From assembly GCA_917880885.1 (NCBI GenBank), contig OU862923.1:23472770-23536769 (forward strand): a stretch of DNA of 64,000 bases, in the 5' to 3' direction. Source of the stretch: Limnephilus marmoratus. Lineage: Eukaryota; Arthropoda; Insecta; Trichoptera; Limnephilidae. Positions within the stretch are counted from its first letter, which is position 1; each line of letters starts with the position of its first letter. Below are positions 32,510 to 43,390 of the stretch, in pieces. A model generated the notes under the pieces. It was not told where the DNA came from, made no database searches, and saw only the letters and a list, made by a program, of their open reading frames with translations. The translations under genes were made by a program, and so were the position numbers.

Positions 32510-33573
32510 GGAATAATTTCGGTTTACGGAAGGTCTTCCAAAATAATTTTTTTTTATTTTTTTATACTAATTATGGGCCGGAAAATCCAAAACTGAAAGA
32601 ATTTTTTTTCGGAAAGCAATATTAACAAAGTTACACGACTTTAAAATTTTCTATAGGCACACATGAAAATCGACATATTGGAAGTATTATGACAGTTTAA
32701 AGTCATAGATAAACTAGAAAAATGTTTTACCACACAAAATTAAATGTTACCATGCAATAATATCATCAAACATACCTTATAAATCGACGAAGTATGAAAA
32801 TTCGTAGTCTTAAAAATGCGTAACCTAACCTAACGCTAGGTTTGTGTAACATGGTTTGTGCCCCTTTATACCGCCTGCTCGCGTCCCTAACCTAACCTTA
32901 CCTAACCTAACCTAACGCTAGGTTTGTGTAACATGGTTTGTGCCCCTTTATACCGCCTGCTCGCGTCACGGCAAAAAAACATCCCTGTTTTCAAGTAGTT
33001 TAGCGGCTACGCTAGGTTTGTGTAACATGGTTTGTGCCCCTTTATACCGCCTGCTCGCGTCACGGCAAAAAACATCCCTGCTTTCAAGTAGTTTAGCGGC
33101 TACGCTAGGTTTGTGTAACATGGTTTGTGCCCCTTTATACCGCCTGCTCGCGTCAATTTTAAAAAACAGCCTACGTTTTCAAGTAGTTTAACGGCTACGC
33201 TAGGTTTGTGTCACATGGTTTGTGCCCCTTTATACCGCCTGCTCGCGTCAATTTAAAAAAATATCCCTGTTTTCAAGTAGTTTAGCGTTTACGCCAAAAG
33301 TGAGTAAAATTTATAAAAAATAATTACTTAAGTTAGTTATTGATATGGCAACACTTAATTTTATGTGGCTGTTTCTATGACTTTAAACTGTCATAATACT
33401 TCCAATATGTCGATTTTCATGTATGCGTATAGAAAATTTTAAAGTCGTGTAACTTTGTTAATATTGCTTTCCGAAAAAAAATTCTTTCCGATTCGGATTC
33501 TCCAGCCAATAGTTAGTATAAAAAAAAAAAGTTTTATTATTTTGGAAGACCTTCCGTAAACCGAAATTAAGCC
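32510..33573. mobile_element. 1,064-bp foldback element with 8-bp duplication
   Basis: Long inverted arms (about 32510-32712 and 33370-33573, about 200 bp each) begin GG..TAATTTCGGTTTACGG and include GGAAGGTCTTCCAAAATAAT and CTTTAAAATTTTCTATAG. The element is flanked by ATAAGTTC at 32502-32509 and 33574-33581. Between the arms lies a tandem array (32833-33290). No transposase. An 8-bp duplication with GG-starting ends fits several DNA transposon superfamilies (hAT, Merlin and others), so the class is open. Confidence 0.85.
32833..33290 (+). repeat. ~95-bp tandem array inside the foldback
   Basis: The unit begins CGCTAGGTTTGTG, includes CATGGTTTGTGCCCC, TACCGCCTGCTCGCGTCA and ends CAAGTAGTTTAGCGGCTA. 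Starts lie near 32833, 32915, 33009, 33104 and 33197; the first copy is shortened and followed by CCTAACCTAACC-type text. A frame at 32940-33191 is a by-product. Confidence 0.9.
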
Positions 33574-33779
33574 ATAAGTTCTTGCGAGGAAACGGAAAAA
33601 AAACATTATTAAGTGAGTTGCATTTTGTAATTATTTAAAAATATTTACGTAACACATAAAACAGTAGCAGGCGACCTCCACGAAAACATAACACGATCTA
33701 ATGAATCCAACGCTAAGTGGTTGGGCATTTACACAATACACAGCTCAGCCACACTTACTTCATTCATCTTTACACCATA

Positions 33780-34110
33780 GACTCTGTACATGTAGTTAGT
33801 ATTGTCACATGTTCCTTCCTACCCATCCCTATATACCTGTAATTTTTGTTACCCACTTCAGTCTTTAACCGACCCTCGCCGCATGATATACTGCTTACCG
33901 CATCAGCAAACTGAATCCGCATACCGCAAGTAACCGCGACTAATAGATATAGTCATACCAGTGCATGTATAAACCCAGCCGAGACAGAAGGAAGTGCCAA
34001 CGCCGTAAGTCCTTTTTTCCTTTCCTTATGTGCATTCTTTCAAGAAGTGTAGTGGTCAAAACACATTTTCAAGGTCCTTCGACATCCACAGCCGCATAAA
34101 ACACACATAC
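33780..34110 (+). other. Possible solo LTR, weak
   Basis: A TATAAACCCAGCCGAGACAG promoter-like stretch at 33969, a pyrimidine tract and, at 34071, AAGGTCCTTCGACATCC, which resembles the start of some Ty3/gypsy or BEL gag regions. No second LTR, primer-binding site or coding was found, so this stays a guess. Confidence 0.2.
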
Positions 34111-34158
34111 ACTAAGGTGGAATTAAGTGTAGATAGGTAATATAATCAAAAACGCCCA

Positions 34159-34345
34159 TGTGAAAGACTTGCATTTCAATCAAAACTTCGCTTGAAATGG
34201 CTTTAGTGATCAGATCTGATTAGTCTAGCTCTCAACCATGGATTCCAATTCTTCTCCATTCTTCTCCATTCTCCACACATACTAATTGGAGATGTTACAG
34301 TCCTACTGCCGTCGGGTAGAAGAAACTCTTCACATTAAAACAGTC
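34159..34345 (+). mobile_element. SINE-A, truncated
   Basis: Middle and 3' part only: GTGAAAGACTTGCATTTC, GGCTTTAGTGATCAGATCTG, a pyrimidine block with TTCTCCATT repeated, GAGATGTTACAGTCC and a degenerate end. Confidence 0.6.
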
Positions 34346-34892
34346 GGATTAATAGGAGGTAGTACATAATGAGAAAATAAGAAATCAAAGAGTAGGTGTG
34401 TGCCGACACAGAGATGACTGGCGTTTAATTATTTCTGGTGCTGGAAATGCGTTATTGTTAGTACAATGAATACGCGGCTGATGTCTTGGAGGGAGTACAC
34501 GAAAGAGGGACAACGATGAGGGTTACAAAAGCGTGCGAAGTTATCCAGTGTCTCTTTGTTATCACCAGATATTATATTTTAATAATTACACTCTTTCCAT
34601 TGTTAATCCGCCATCCCAATATCAGTCAATTCTTGTAAAAAGCTGTACATAAAAAATAAACATAGGGCGAAGACATTACATCATTAGTAGGTCAAAACAA
34701 AAAATTTATAGAGAATTTTTTAAAATAAAAACTTCTTTAGCACCGTTGTGATTTGAAACTCGATGAAACGGAAAGAGATAAACACATTAACCCATAGGAT
34801 TTAGCCCGCGGAAGAATGAGATGGCAACGAAATATTTATTATTTTTACGGGTACTCGGTTCCAATACAATACGATAAATCCACGGTCCCACG

Positions 34893-34980
34893 AAAGTCTC
34901 CTGTAATCTAGTGGTATAAAGCTCTTGACGAACCTTAGCGGCCAGACATTTAGCAGACCAAGGATCGAATCTTATGAAAT
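34893..34980 (+). mobile_element. tRNA-like SINE head
   Basis: A box near AATCTAGTGGTATAAAG and B box AAGGATCGAATCTT are at about the right spacing, followed by an A-rich run (34982-34992). It resembles the SINE-A head (GGTAAGGCTCTTGAC). No body follows. Confidence 0.45.
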
Positions 34981-35257
34981 CAAAAAAAAAATTGTAAAAT
35001 CAAAATCCAATCTTCAAACCACTCCAAATGAACAGGCAAAGAAAACACAAAACAAAGCGACGTCTATCGACTCCGAAGAAGAAAACAGAAATACTAATAA
35101 AATGACCAAATGTATAGGAAACGGTGCACTGGAATTCGACCACAATAATATGGAAAAACTCATTCTTCACATTGATAATAAGATGACCAAATGTATAGGA
35201 AAACTTGCGCTGGAATTTGACGACAAGAATATAAAAAAAACTCATCCTTCACATTGA
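34925..35257 (+). CDS. Unrecognised 110-residue frame with 27-residue repeat
   Basis: The frame contains a Lys/Asn/Gln-rich N-terminal half and then two copies of a 27-residue motif with KMTKCIGxxALEFD (81-bp period, 35102 and 35183). The first residues overlap the tRNA-like head, so the start is not credible as a gene start. The repeated half might be a relic of a duplicated coding exon or a small tandem duplication in non-coding DNA. No function can be given. Confidence 0.2.
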   Translation: MTNLSGQTFSRPRIESYEIKKKIVKSKSNLQTTPNEQAKKTQNKATSIDSEEENRNTNKMTKCIGNGALEFDHNNMEKLILHIDNKMTKCIGKLALEFDDKNIKKTHPSH

Positions 35258-35599
35258 TAAAAGAGTGCTTTGTGGTCTCCCTTAGTTTTCCGAAAGTGTC
35301 TCTTCTACCGCGTGTGAATTGCACACTCAGATGTTTTTTGTTCCACCAAGGTGAATCTTGCAAATTTATTTCAATGGCGAGAGCTGTTTTACGTTGAAGG
35401 GGTAATAAATTGAAAAATAATAGAATTTTCCGGTGCAGGACTCTGGTGACGCTTTTCCTGTTTATCTTGGAAAAGCAGAGTTTTATAATAATCCCCGTGC
35501 CTTGAGCCGTGAGCCTTGAGTCTTGCGCCTTACACCGAGGCTTCAGAAATAATGAAAAACACTCTGAAATTAATATGTATAAGAACAGATTTCTATACT

Positions 35600-36120
35600 T
35601 TTAATAACTTCTTTTTCTTTATTCTTCTGAACCATAACATCTTCATTCGTAACCCCGTTCGTCCGGCTTATTTTAAGTATTCTTTTGTAGATCGACATCT
35701 CAAATGCCTCAAGTCGCCTAATTAGTTCTTAAGTAAGCGTCCATGCTTCCATTCCATAAAATAATATCGAAAACACGTAGCATTTGACCATTCGCATTCG
35801 TAATCCAAGGTTTAGGACGTGACTGCAGAACATCTTTTTCATGTGGATAAAGTTTGCACGAGCTTGCTCGATACGATATATTGCTCACTATGGCATAACC
35901 ATAAAAATCCGAAAACTTCAATATCTTGGACATGTGATGAGACATTCAGAGAAGTATGAGATCTTGAAGTATGACGGGGCCTTGGAAGAAGGAGAACTTC
36001 ATGGCTGAAAAACCTGAGACAGTGGTTTGGACAGTCTACTGTTCCGGGCCGCAGTAAACAAAGTCCGCATAGCCAACATGATAGCTAACGTCCGTTGAAC
36101 GGACAGGGCACAAGAAGAAG
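35600..36120 (+). pseudogene. RTE-like RT fragment with 5' inversion
   Basis: The minus strand from about 35880 down to 35600 reads FYGMEAWTLT, a stop, ELIRRLEAFEMSIYKRILK and NGVTNEDV. The plus strand from about 35890 to 36115 continues the same protein with ITIKIRKLQYLGHVMRHSEK and then KVRIANMIANV in shifted frames. In intact relatives the YG.EAW...RRLEAFEM block is directly followed by the R(K)LQYLGHVMR block, so the 5' part is simply inverted. The 3' end is an AAGAAGAAG tail at 36110. This is the layout left by twin priming. Confidence 0.75.
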
Positions 36121-36375
36121 AGATAAAATGGATAATAGTTAAGTAGTGTTGTGGCTGATATCGCTGTGTTGGAAAAAATATTTATGTTTTTGTTCACGAA
36201 AACGTAAAATGATCGTCTTCTTATATATTTGCAAATTCACTTTGTGACGTCATTTTAATTATGTTTTTATTAGTGTATACAAATTTTGATTTGTTTTAAT
36301 TTGATCTTCTGATTGTATGAGTCGCAAAACTATTGAACCGTGAGTTTTGTCATTGAAAAATAAAAAAATCAAAGT

Positions 36376-37125
36376 GTGCAATGTGCACGCAGTAGAAGTG
36401 AAACCTTCAGAAAACTTATCTCAGACCAAATTTGGAATCCAAGATACATAACATATGTTCATAGAATAGAACGTGTTCAGGAAAAATTTCTCTCCTACAT
36501 AAATTTTCGGTCGTTTTATGCAATCCAATCAAATGAAGATATCCGTCAATTCTTTAAAATCCCGAAATTAAATTGTAGGAGAATTATTTCTGATCAATTG
36601 TTATTGTACAGAATCCTAACTAATACAATATCTTCCCCGTATCTTTTACAAAAAATAGATATTAGAGTTCCTGGTCGCAATGGCAGAAAAGTATCCCTTT
36701 TTTATAAAAGCCGCTCCAACACCAACTACTTACAAAACGAATTCATACATCGAGCCTGCCACTATCATAACACACACCTCACACATATAAACATCTTCAA
36801 TATAACTTTCAACAAATTCAAAGCAACACTATTAGATAAATGTAATGCATCACAACACACCACTTAACATCCATATTTATATTTATTGTATTATTTATCA
36901 GATTTCTTTCCCTAATTTGCAATATATTTACATATTCCCTAATTACACACATATCATCCTTATACTCCTAAAAGATCATAAGCTTACCCTTTATTGTGTT
37001 TTTCTATATTATTATCTATTTTTATCTATTTTATTCTCTTAACTATTTTTTTCTTAGTTTTTCTTTATGTTTTTCTTGTCTTGTCTTAGCTGTTTGTTTT
37101 CCAAAGAAAGATATTATTATTATTA
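36376..37125 (+). pseudogene. Jockey/CR1-like RT C-terminus
   Basis: The 163-residue frame (36376-36867) reads DQIWNPRY, HRIERVQEKFLSYINFRS, LLLYRILTN and PGRNGRKVSLFY, ending in a FNKFKATLL helix before the stop at 36867. The WxPxY...IERVQ(E)KFL and LYKIL-like patterns are typical of the thumb and tail of this group. No stop interrupts this part. The 3' untranslated part ends in an (ATT)n run at 37111-37131. The 5' part is missing from about 36375. Confidence 0.75.
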
Positions 37126-37262
37126 TTATTATAAAAAGTCTAAAATAAAAAAATCGAAGTCTTGACTTGAGTTGACCAGTCTACACATTCTGGACAATGG
37201 TGAATAATATCCATAATCAGTCGAAGGTTCAGTGCAGTTTCTTTAATTCTGAAAAATTAAAA

Positions 37263-37400
37263 AGAAAAAAATCGCACGTCCCGATCAGACGAGAGGTTCT
37301 GGGTTCGTGTCCCAGTTGCAACTATTATATTTTTCTATTTTTCTGTGTCTTGTTCTCTTTCATATTTTCGTTTAGATTATTAGTGTTATCTTCTTCTTCA
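37263..37400 (+). mobile_element. SINE-B-like remnant
   Basis: The text GGTTCTGGGTTCGTGTCCCA (B box with one change) followed by a T-rich TTTTTCTATTTTTCTGTG matches the SINE-B core and start of tail (compare 40120-40160). The head is decayed. Confidence 0.45.
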
Positions 37401-37897
37401 ATGATAACCTTCAAAAGTTATAAAAAGAGAGTTGTTCTTATAAAAAAATTGAATATCTTTTATCAATCCAGAATCACATGATTTTTAATACCAACTTGCT
37501 TCGAAAATGAAGTCGAACTTTCAAGGTAAAAAAGTTTCCTATTTACGTCACACCGAGTGCGCTTCAATAGCAAGGCAATAAGAAAACAACAATAATGCCA
37601 CAAATTGCACTGATTTGATTTTATTAAATTTAATGAGATCGGAAACCATACTTGGTAATAATATATACGGGACAAAGAAATGCTTTCGAGGGTTCAGAAA
37701 AGTAAACAAAATTCATCAAACATGAATGACATTTAATACAACTTAATACAACGCAAAATTCCGTATCCAATATTCAAGCTGCATAGGAGGAAAGTAGTGG
37801 TTCTCAAACTTTTTCCGATGACCGTAAGTAAAACCCCTCAGAATTTTCGAGAATATTGGCTTTTGGTGTCTCTAACAAAATGACATTTTACGAAAAC
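37401..37897. other. No supported feature
   Basis: AT-rich; short frames on both strands are unmatched. Confidence 0.4.
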
Positions 37898-38125
37898 TTT
37901 TTGTTATTACCGCTTCACAATTAAAGCTCAATAAATGAAACATTTCTGAACGTAGCCGAATAGTAAAAACTGTTTTAGAAAGGTTACAAAATAGGATTTT
38001 AAATTATTATATTACAAATAAATATTAGCATTTGTAAATATTAAAATTTAGAACGCAAACATTAAAAATAGGTAAAAATGACTCACGTGATGTTTTTATG
38101 TGAAAACGGTACTAAAATCACAGAT
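37898..38125 (+). repeat. Dispersed repeat E, copy 3
   Basis: Shares with 3896 and 13050 the blocks CAATAAATGAAACAT, GAACGTAGCCGAA, AAAAACTGTTTTAGAAAGG and AACGCAAACATTAAAAA. Confidence 0.5.
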
Positions 38126-38573
38126 TATGTAAACAACAATACTTATTCTATTGTATATATGTGTAATAAACACTTTTGTCACCTCATTTTTTCATCATTT
38201 CAAATAAAAATATTTAATAAAAATTTAAAATGTGGAGCGCGGTGGAGCTGCCGGTAGCAAATTTACGCGGGTAAATATTTTTGTCAACTACACGACTGAC
38301 AGCTGATTCCTGTTATGTATTTCCATAGACAACTTGATAGGGATGTGCAGCTTGATCTACTATCGACCTTTTACTTTTTTTTTAGGGATGTAACTAAAAC
38401 AATAACGGAGTTAGAACGATTTCTATGGAAACACACGCGATGACGTATAAACACGCTTATTGTACTTGACTGCTGTCCTATTTTTAACGCTTATATGTGC
38501 TTACGTTGCGGAGGGGTTAAATAAACTTTTGAATGTAGCTATAACTTTGTGGTTATCCATTATAGATAAATGA

Positions 38574-38790
38574 AACAATGTTACTTTGTTTGAACCACTT
38601 ATATATTTGTTTAAAGCCGACAGGTTTCGGAACGACCGTCCCTTCCTCAGGGCAAACGTATACTGATTTGACAATTACAAAATAGTGGGTGGGAACAATG
38701 TATTATTACTAAGGATTGTGGTAGAGGTGGAGGCGTTGCTAGGGATTAATGAAGAGTGAATAATATTATTCTTCATATTAACCATAAAAG
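38574..38790 (-). mobile_element. Penelope-like terminus (minus strand)
   Basis: Read on the minus strand, this carries CCCACCCACTATTTTG, the hammerhead-like motif at 38616-38653 and the stretch after it (AAGTGGTTCAAACAAAG). It is the inverted counterpart of 38925-39215. Confidence 0.65.
38616..38653 (-). ncRNA. Hammerhead-like motif 3
   Basis: Minus strand: helix I GCC, core CTGAGGA, extra A, helix II GGGAC / GTTCC (one G-U pair) with loop GGTC, GAA, ACCTGT, cleavage-site base C, helix I partner GGC. ACCTGT is not self-complementary, one base away from ACCGGT in its neighbour at 39157. Confidence 0.6.
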
Positions 38791-38808
38791 AAAACAAAAA
38801 ACGGTTTT

Positions 38809-38830
38809 GTTCCGAAACCGGTTGGATTTA
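38809..38830 (+). ncRNA. Half hammerhead-like motif
   Basis: Only the 3' half remains: GTTCC, GAA, ACCGGT, T, GG. It is followed by the Penelope terminal text ATATAAGTGGTTTATACAAA. The CTGA half is replaced by unrelated A-rich sequence. Confidence 0.45.
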
Positions 38831-38924
38831 CGCATTATATAAGTGGTTTATACAAAGTTGAATTGTTGGATGGATAACCACAAAGTTATAGCTATATTCA
38901 AAAATATAAAAGAAAACGCTTAGA

Positions 38925-39215
38925 TAACTTAGAAGCCTTGGAAATAAAAAAAAATCCCTTAAAAATAATGAATCTATTATATCAACAAACAAAAAATATT
39001 GTCTTACAGCCCAACCATGGATATGTTCCCCTACGCACCCACTCTTCATTAATACCTAGCAACGGCTCCACCCCTACCATAATAATACATTGTTCCCATC
39101 CACTATTTTGTCAAATCAGTATACGTTTGCCCTGAGGAAGAAACGGTCGTTCCGAAACCGGTCGGCTTTAAACAAATATGCAAGTGGTTCAACAAAGTAA
39201 TATTGTTTCATTTAA
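38925..39215 (+). pseudogene. Penelope-like element 3' end
   Basis: The plus strand reads NLEALEIKKNPLKIMNLL after one frame change, the same C-terminal helix as in the endonuclease copy at 7901-8326 (NLEALEIKKNQLIQKL). A C-rich untranslated part (CAACGGCTCCACCCC) follows, then hammerhead-like motif 4 and the terminal text CAAGTGGTTCAACAAAG. This links the ribozyme-like motif directly to a Penelope coding end. Confidence 0.7.
39129..39166 (+). ncRNA. Hammerhead-like motif 4
   Basis: Helix I GCC (39129-39131), core CTGAGGA, extra A, helix II GAAAC / GTTCC (one mismatch) with loop GGTC, GAA, self-complementary ACCGGT (39157-39162), cleavage-site base C, helix I partner GGC (39164-39166). Confidence 0.65.
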
Positions 39216-39227
39216 TTAAATAAACAA

Positions 39228-40245
39228 TTAAATGAAGAAAATATTAGCGAAACTCAATGGAAAATCTGAAAACAGAAAATCAGAAAAATATACGGTCGCA
39301 TCTAGGACTGAAACCCAAGACCTTCGCCTTGCCGGGGCGCAACTCTACCAACTGAGCTAATCTGTCCCTATCCAACTCGGTCATATTTAACTGCATCATA
39401 CTTTGACTAAGAACTACCAACGTAATCTTAATTTTTATTGACCGCTATCTGTTTCATAACGCTGATGGATTTCATTCGTTTTGTGCTTTGATTGGCATAC
39501 AGGATCGGAGGAATCCAGATTTTTGGAATTCCGCACAATAAGGGTGTCTACTTACACGGTGGACTTGAGTCAAGTACCGCTTTATCGTCAGTCCGTACCA
39601 TCATCGTATCGTGACATTTCGCTCGACGTCGAAGTGTTATTTATCCTATCGTTACATAAAGTGTAAATCCTATCGTATTATATCATACTTATGCTTTTTG
39701 TGAACTTCTTGTGTAAATCGACTCGTGACTCAAACTTTATCGTGGTTTTAATAACCGATCAGAGCAATCTTATCGTATGTCTTTGGATATACCTGTGACC
39801 GTCGCCGAATGGACATCAAGCCACGAGACACAATAGTGAGTACCTCTTAATTGTGAATTACCTATCTTGTTTGGTGGTCGGGCATAACTCATATCGAAAT
39901 CCATAATTAAGCGTCTTAGCAAAGAGTAGCCGCAAAGTTACTCTCACCCCGTGCATCGTCACGATTCAGCTATCTTTGTGTATGATTGCAAGATTGAAAC
40001 CCGAACTAAATGAAGATAATGTAGGTAGTTCTTAGTTGAGGTTAAATATGACCGAATCGGATAGGGACACATTAGCTTAGTTGATAGAGTTGGGCCAGGG
40101 CAAGGCGAAGGTCCTGGGTTCGAGTCCCAGATGTGCCCGTACCTTTTTATGATTTTTCTGTTTTCAGATTTTCGAATGAGTTTCGCTAATATTGTCTTCA
40201 TTTAATTAAATATTACAATTTCAGGTTTTACTCATTTTAAAGTTA
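39228..40245. mobile_element. SINE-B inverted pair 3 around a 550-bp spacer
   Basis: A minus-strand SINE-B (39228-39430) and a plus-strand SINE-B (about 40010-40245) face each other. Both carry the 5' extension (TAGTTCTTAGT), tRNA-like core (A box TTAGCTTAGTTGATAG, B box GGTTCGAGTCCC at 40117) and a tail with GAGTTTCGCTAATATTG. The spacer has many TATCG-type words and a 30-bp stretch shared with 23674. A 61-residue frame at 39481-39666 is unmatched. Confidence 0.65.
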
Positions 40246-40374
40246 AACAAAAAATAAACATACATGAAGTTTTATTATAATTTCGAAGTATCGTATTCGG
40301 TGTTCAGATTTGAGAAGCCCATTTTTTGCTTTCCGTTTTTTTGTGCTTTACATTTTACATTATTTAAGTTCTCT

Positions 40375-40515
40375 CGAACTTAGTCGTGTTTCTTTTCGGG
40401 TAGTGTATTCTTCCCAACCTTCATCTACACCACCTCCTTCCCCTCGCCACTCACTTTAACCTCAATACATATCCCAAATGAAGATACAATAATTTTAAAG
40501 GACTCTTGTGCGGTA
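40375..40515 (+). mobile_element. SINE-A, truncated
   Basis: Runs from a pyrimidine-rich block (CACCTCCTTCCCCTCGCC) through CTCAATACATATCCCAAATG to GGACTCTTGTGCGG, the family 3' end. Confidence 0.55.
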
Positions 40516-42823
40516 TTCGTACAAAGCAAAAACAACTTTTTCATTATTTATGACGTCAGATTTCATTTTACTGATATTTTAAAAGTGATATAAAAGTTGG
40601 TAACCTTATACGAAACGTTATCGTCAGCGATATTATTATTAACGAGAAACATCCTTTGACATTGAAATGTTATTATTTTGTGAATATAAATAACAATAAT
40701 CTTTCCAGACCAACAATTCTTTTACCCGTCTTTAAAAAAAATCGCGAAAAATAAACAAAAAAGCTTCTTTAAAATATGAGTATTATGTCAATAAGAATAA
40801 TGTAATCAAAATACTTAGGTAATATAATATTTCGATAGAGCGTTTTTTGTTATAAAAACATTTAAGAATAAATTTTCACAAAATTTATTAATAAAATTTT
40901 ACTTTATATCAATTTTATTTTATTTTATTTTATCGTAGTATCGTCCAACAAGCTTTACTATTCCGACGACAACTGTAACAGGATATTTAGAAAACCATGA
41001 TATAAGTTAGTGAACGTAATTATCAATTATTGATTCCAATCCAACAAGGTCTGCATGTAACCTTGTAAGCAATCAGACCATAGGCCGAATGCGGTAGGCC
41101 CCGTGTATCATACTTTTTTAGTGTCTTTTGGTTCCACAAAATGACTATTCAGGTATCTAAGTTTGAAATGACCCTCTTACTATCAAGAAGGGACATTGGT
41201 TACCAGAAATATCTCTTCAGAGTTGACACCATAATATATTAAGCAATGTTTCTTAATTCTAATCACATATCCTCAAGCTTTCATTGCACGCAAATTTAGG
41301 TGCCTTAAGCTTTCAGTGTCCTGTTAATTAGCCTGCTAACTTCCTTAGAGAGTTCACAGCTAAATTCAATGTGTAATACATTCTGTATAATACAGAACAT
41401 ACTTTGGGTTAAGCCCATCCATAATCACATTAGGAACCATATTCAGGGCGATTCTAGCATTCCTTCCAGTGCTGGAATTTAACCAATTTTATCAAAGCAG
41501 AATTTCGAGTGTTTGATAATTTTGTTGTCTATTCCTACAAAGTGTTAAGTATCTCACTTCCTTCAGATTGGGGAAGGGCATTGACATCATATTATATCTT
41601 TTTTCTAATATAAGAAGTTGATTGTAAGTTGTTTGTGGCGGACGGGCTGGCAGGCGAGCGGCGTGGATATGATGTTTGTAGAAATCTAGAGTTTTATTCC
41701 GATATTGATGAAATTTTACACAATTGATCTTCAAAACAGGACGGTCCGTGTAAGATTTTGAGAACATTTATTTTGAAAAAATAAAACCCGGGAAACGCCG
41801 GTTGCTTCAGATAATAAAAATAAAAATTTATTAATGTCAACGGTATAGATATACCGTAAACAATAATTGCAACTCATCAAAAATACTAAAAACAGTAAAA
41901 AAAAATAACAATTAAATGTGACATTAGATCGTACAATGAACCATAAAACAGATCTAGTGAATACAAGCTCCTGAAAAATATAAAAGTAAGAGATAAAAAA
42001 ACATAAAAGTAAGCCTAGATTAAATTAATATTGATTGAAAATATATGATAGGCCTAATTGTACTCATATTCAGTGCAGTAATACGAGTAGATCATATACA
42101 CACCAATTATTAACTTTATATAATCTAGATACAAGCGAGAGTTTGAAATGTTCAGTCCTGTTATTGTTACATTTAAACAGTGGAGGTATCCACCACTTAC
42201 CCGCCCTGGTATAAGTAACAGATGGTTACTCCTTCAAGGCTCTCGCAAGGACTCTAATTTTTTTTGAAAGAACGAATCTACATTTAAGTTTGAACGAATC
42301 TAGACCTCCAGTGTCCCTGCATACAGTGTTAGGAAGCAGTATGCAAGTGCTTACATAATATACAAAATGCAAAAAATATAAAGCAAGTCAGGGAAAAATA
42401 AATTTAAAAAAAAGATAAGAGAAAAACATAAAAGGCGGCTGCTCGCAGGGTAATGGCATCTTGCGTATGTTGCAAGCATCTGCAAGAAAAGATAATGAAA
42501 ACAAGTATTGTGATATGAAGAACGCTTGTGTCGGATGGGATACCTCTCTCGTCATCTGGCAGTACCAGCCAGAATGTGTATGGTGATCGGTCTGCCGTGA
42601 ATGAATCTCAACATCCGCACCCTTTAGCCGGTTTCTCGGTTGTGCCTTGACGATAGTAAGTGGGAAGTAGGGGAACGTACCCGAAGACCCTAAGGATGGA
42701 AGCGTCGAGTTGCCGGAGGCAGGGCGGAAGGATGCTGAGTTCGCCCAGCCAAACCTCAGGCCCACACATGTCGCTGGGGGAGGCGCAGATGAGTTGTGAG
42801 GATTCCATTCCGAATTTTTTTTT
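40516..42823. other. AT-rich stretch, no supported gene
   Basis: Simple ATTTT runs occur near 40915-40935. A 91-residue minus-strand frame at 41492-41767 and 66- to 125-residue minus-strand frames at 42388-42808 are open but unmatched; the last contains VWLGELSILPPCLRQL and lies directly beside the R1 tail, so it could be the interrupted target. None has enough support to call a gene. Confidence 0.35.
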
Positions 42824-42824
42824 T

Positions 42825-43390
42825 ACGCCAATGTATCCAGGAGCGAGGTCTAACTCACCCCCAAAATGGGGAAGTTGACATTACAGAACATTTACAGTTC
42901 AGTTTCAGCCACAAGGGTCGGAGCTTATTGCTGAATCGCTAAAACAGAAAAAAAATTGCAAAAAAAAAAGGAAAACTAAAAATAAGAGAACATAATACTT
43001 AGTGAAGAATAACAGTTGGTTACAAGTAGCAGAATATATTATATACCATGTTTTTAATTTGGTCAGCAATAACAGAAATGTATCAATTTGTTTTGAGCGA
43101 AGGAGTCATCAGGACCTTCGCTCTCAATTCGGCACATCGAAGTCTGAAATGGGAGAAAAAGCAGAACTACATGAAGTACATAAAGATTTTAAACCACCAG
43201 GAATTTATCGCAGTAAAAACAAAATATTTTCAACTCCGCTTGGGTTTAAAATCTAAGGAAACATAAAGGCAGTGAAGATAAAGATATAGAAAACCAAAAA
43301 AATCAGAGCAATGGTAATAAAAGAGATGAGAAAGAAAAGTCAGTGGTCATCAGGAGCAAATACACCAGGCATCTGAAACTCACAATGATT
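42825..43390 (-). other. 3' untranslated region of the R1-like element
   Basis: Minus-strand sequence after the R1 stop codon, ending GGATACATTGGCGT and then an A10 run (T-run at 42815-42824 on the plus strand). Small frames at 43002-43266 are by-products. Confidence 0.6.

Noticed and set aside
34060..34100. GGTCCTTCGACATCC as proof of an LTR retrotransposon gag start.
   Set aside because: No second LTR, primer-binding site or open frame; kept only as a weak feature.
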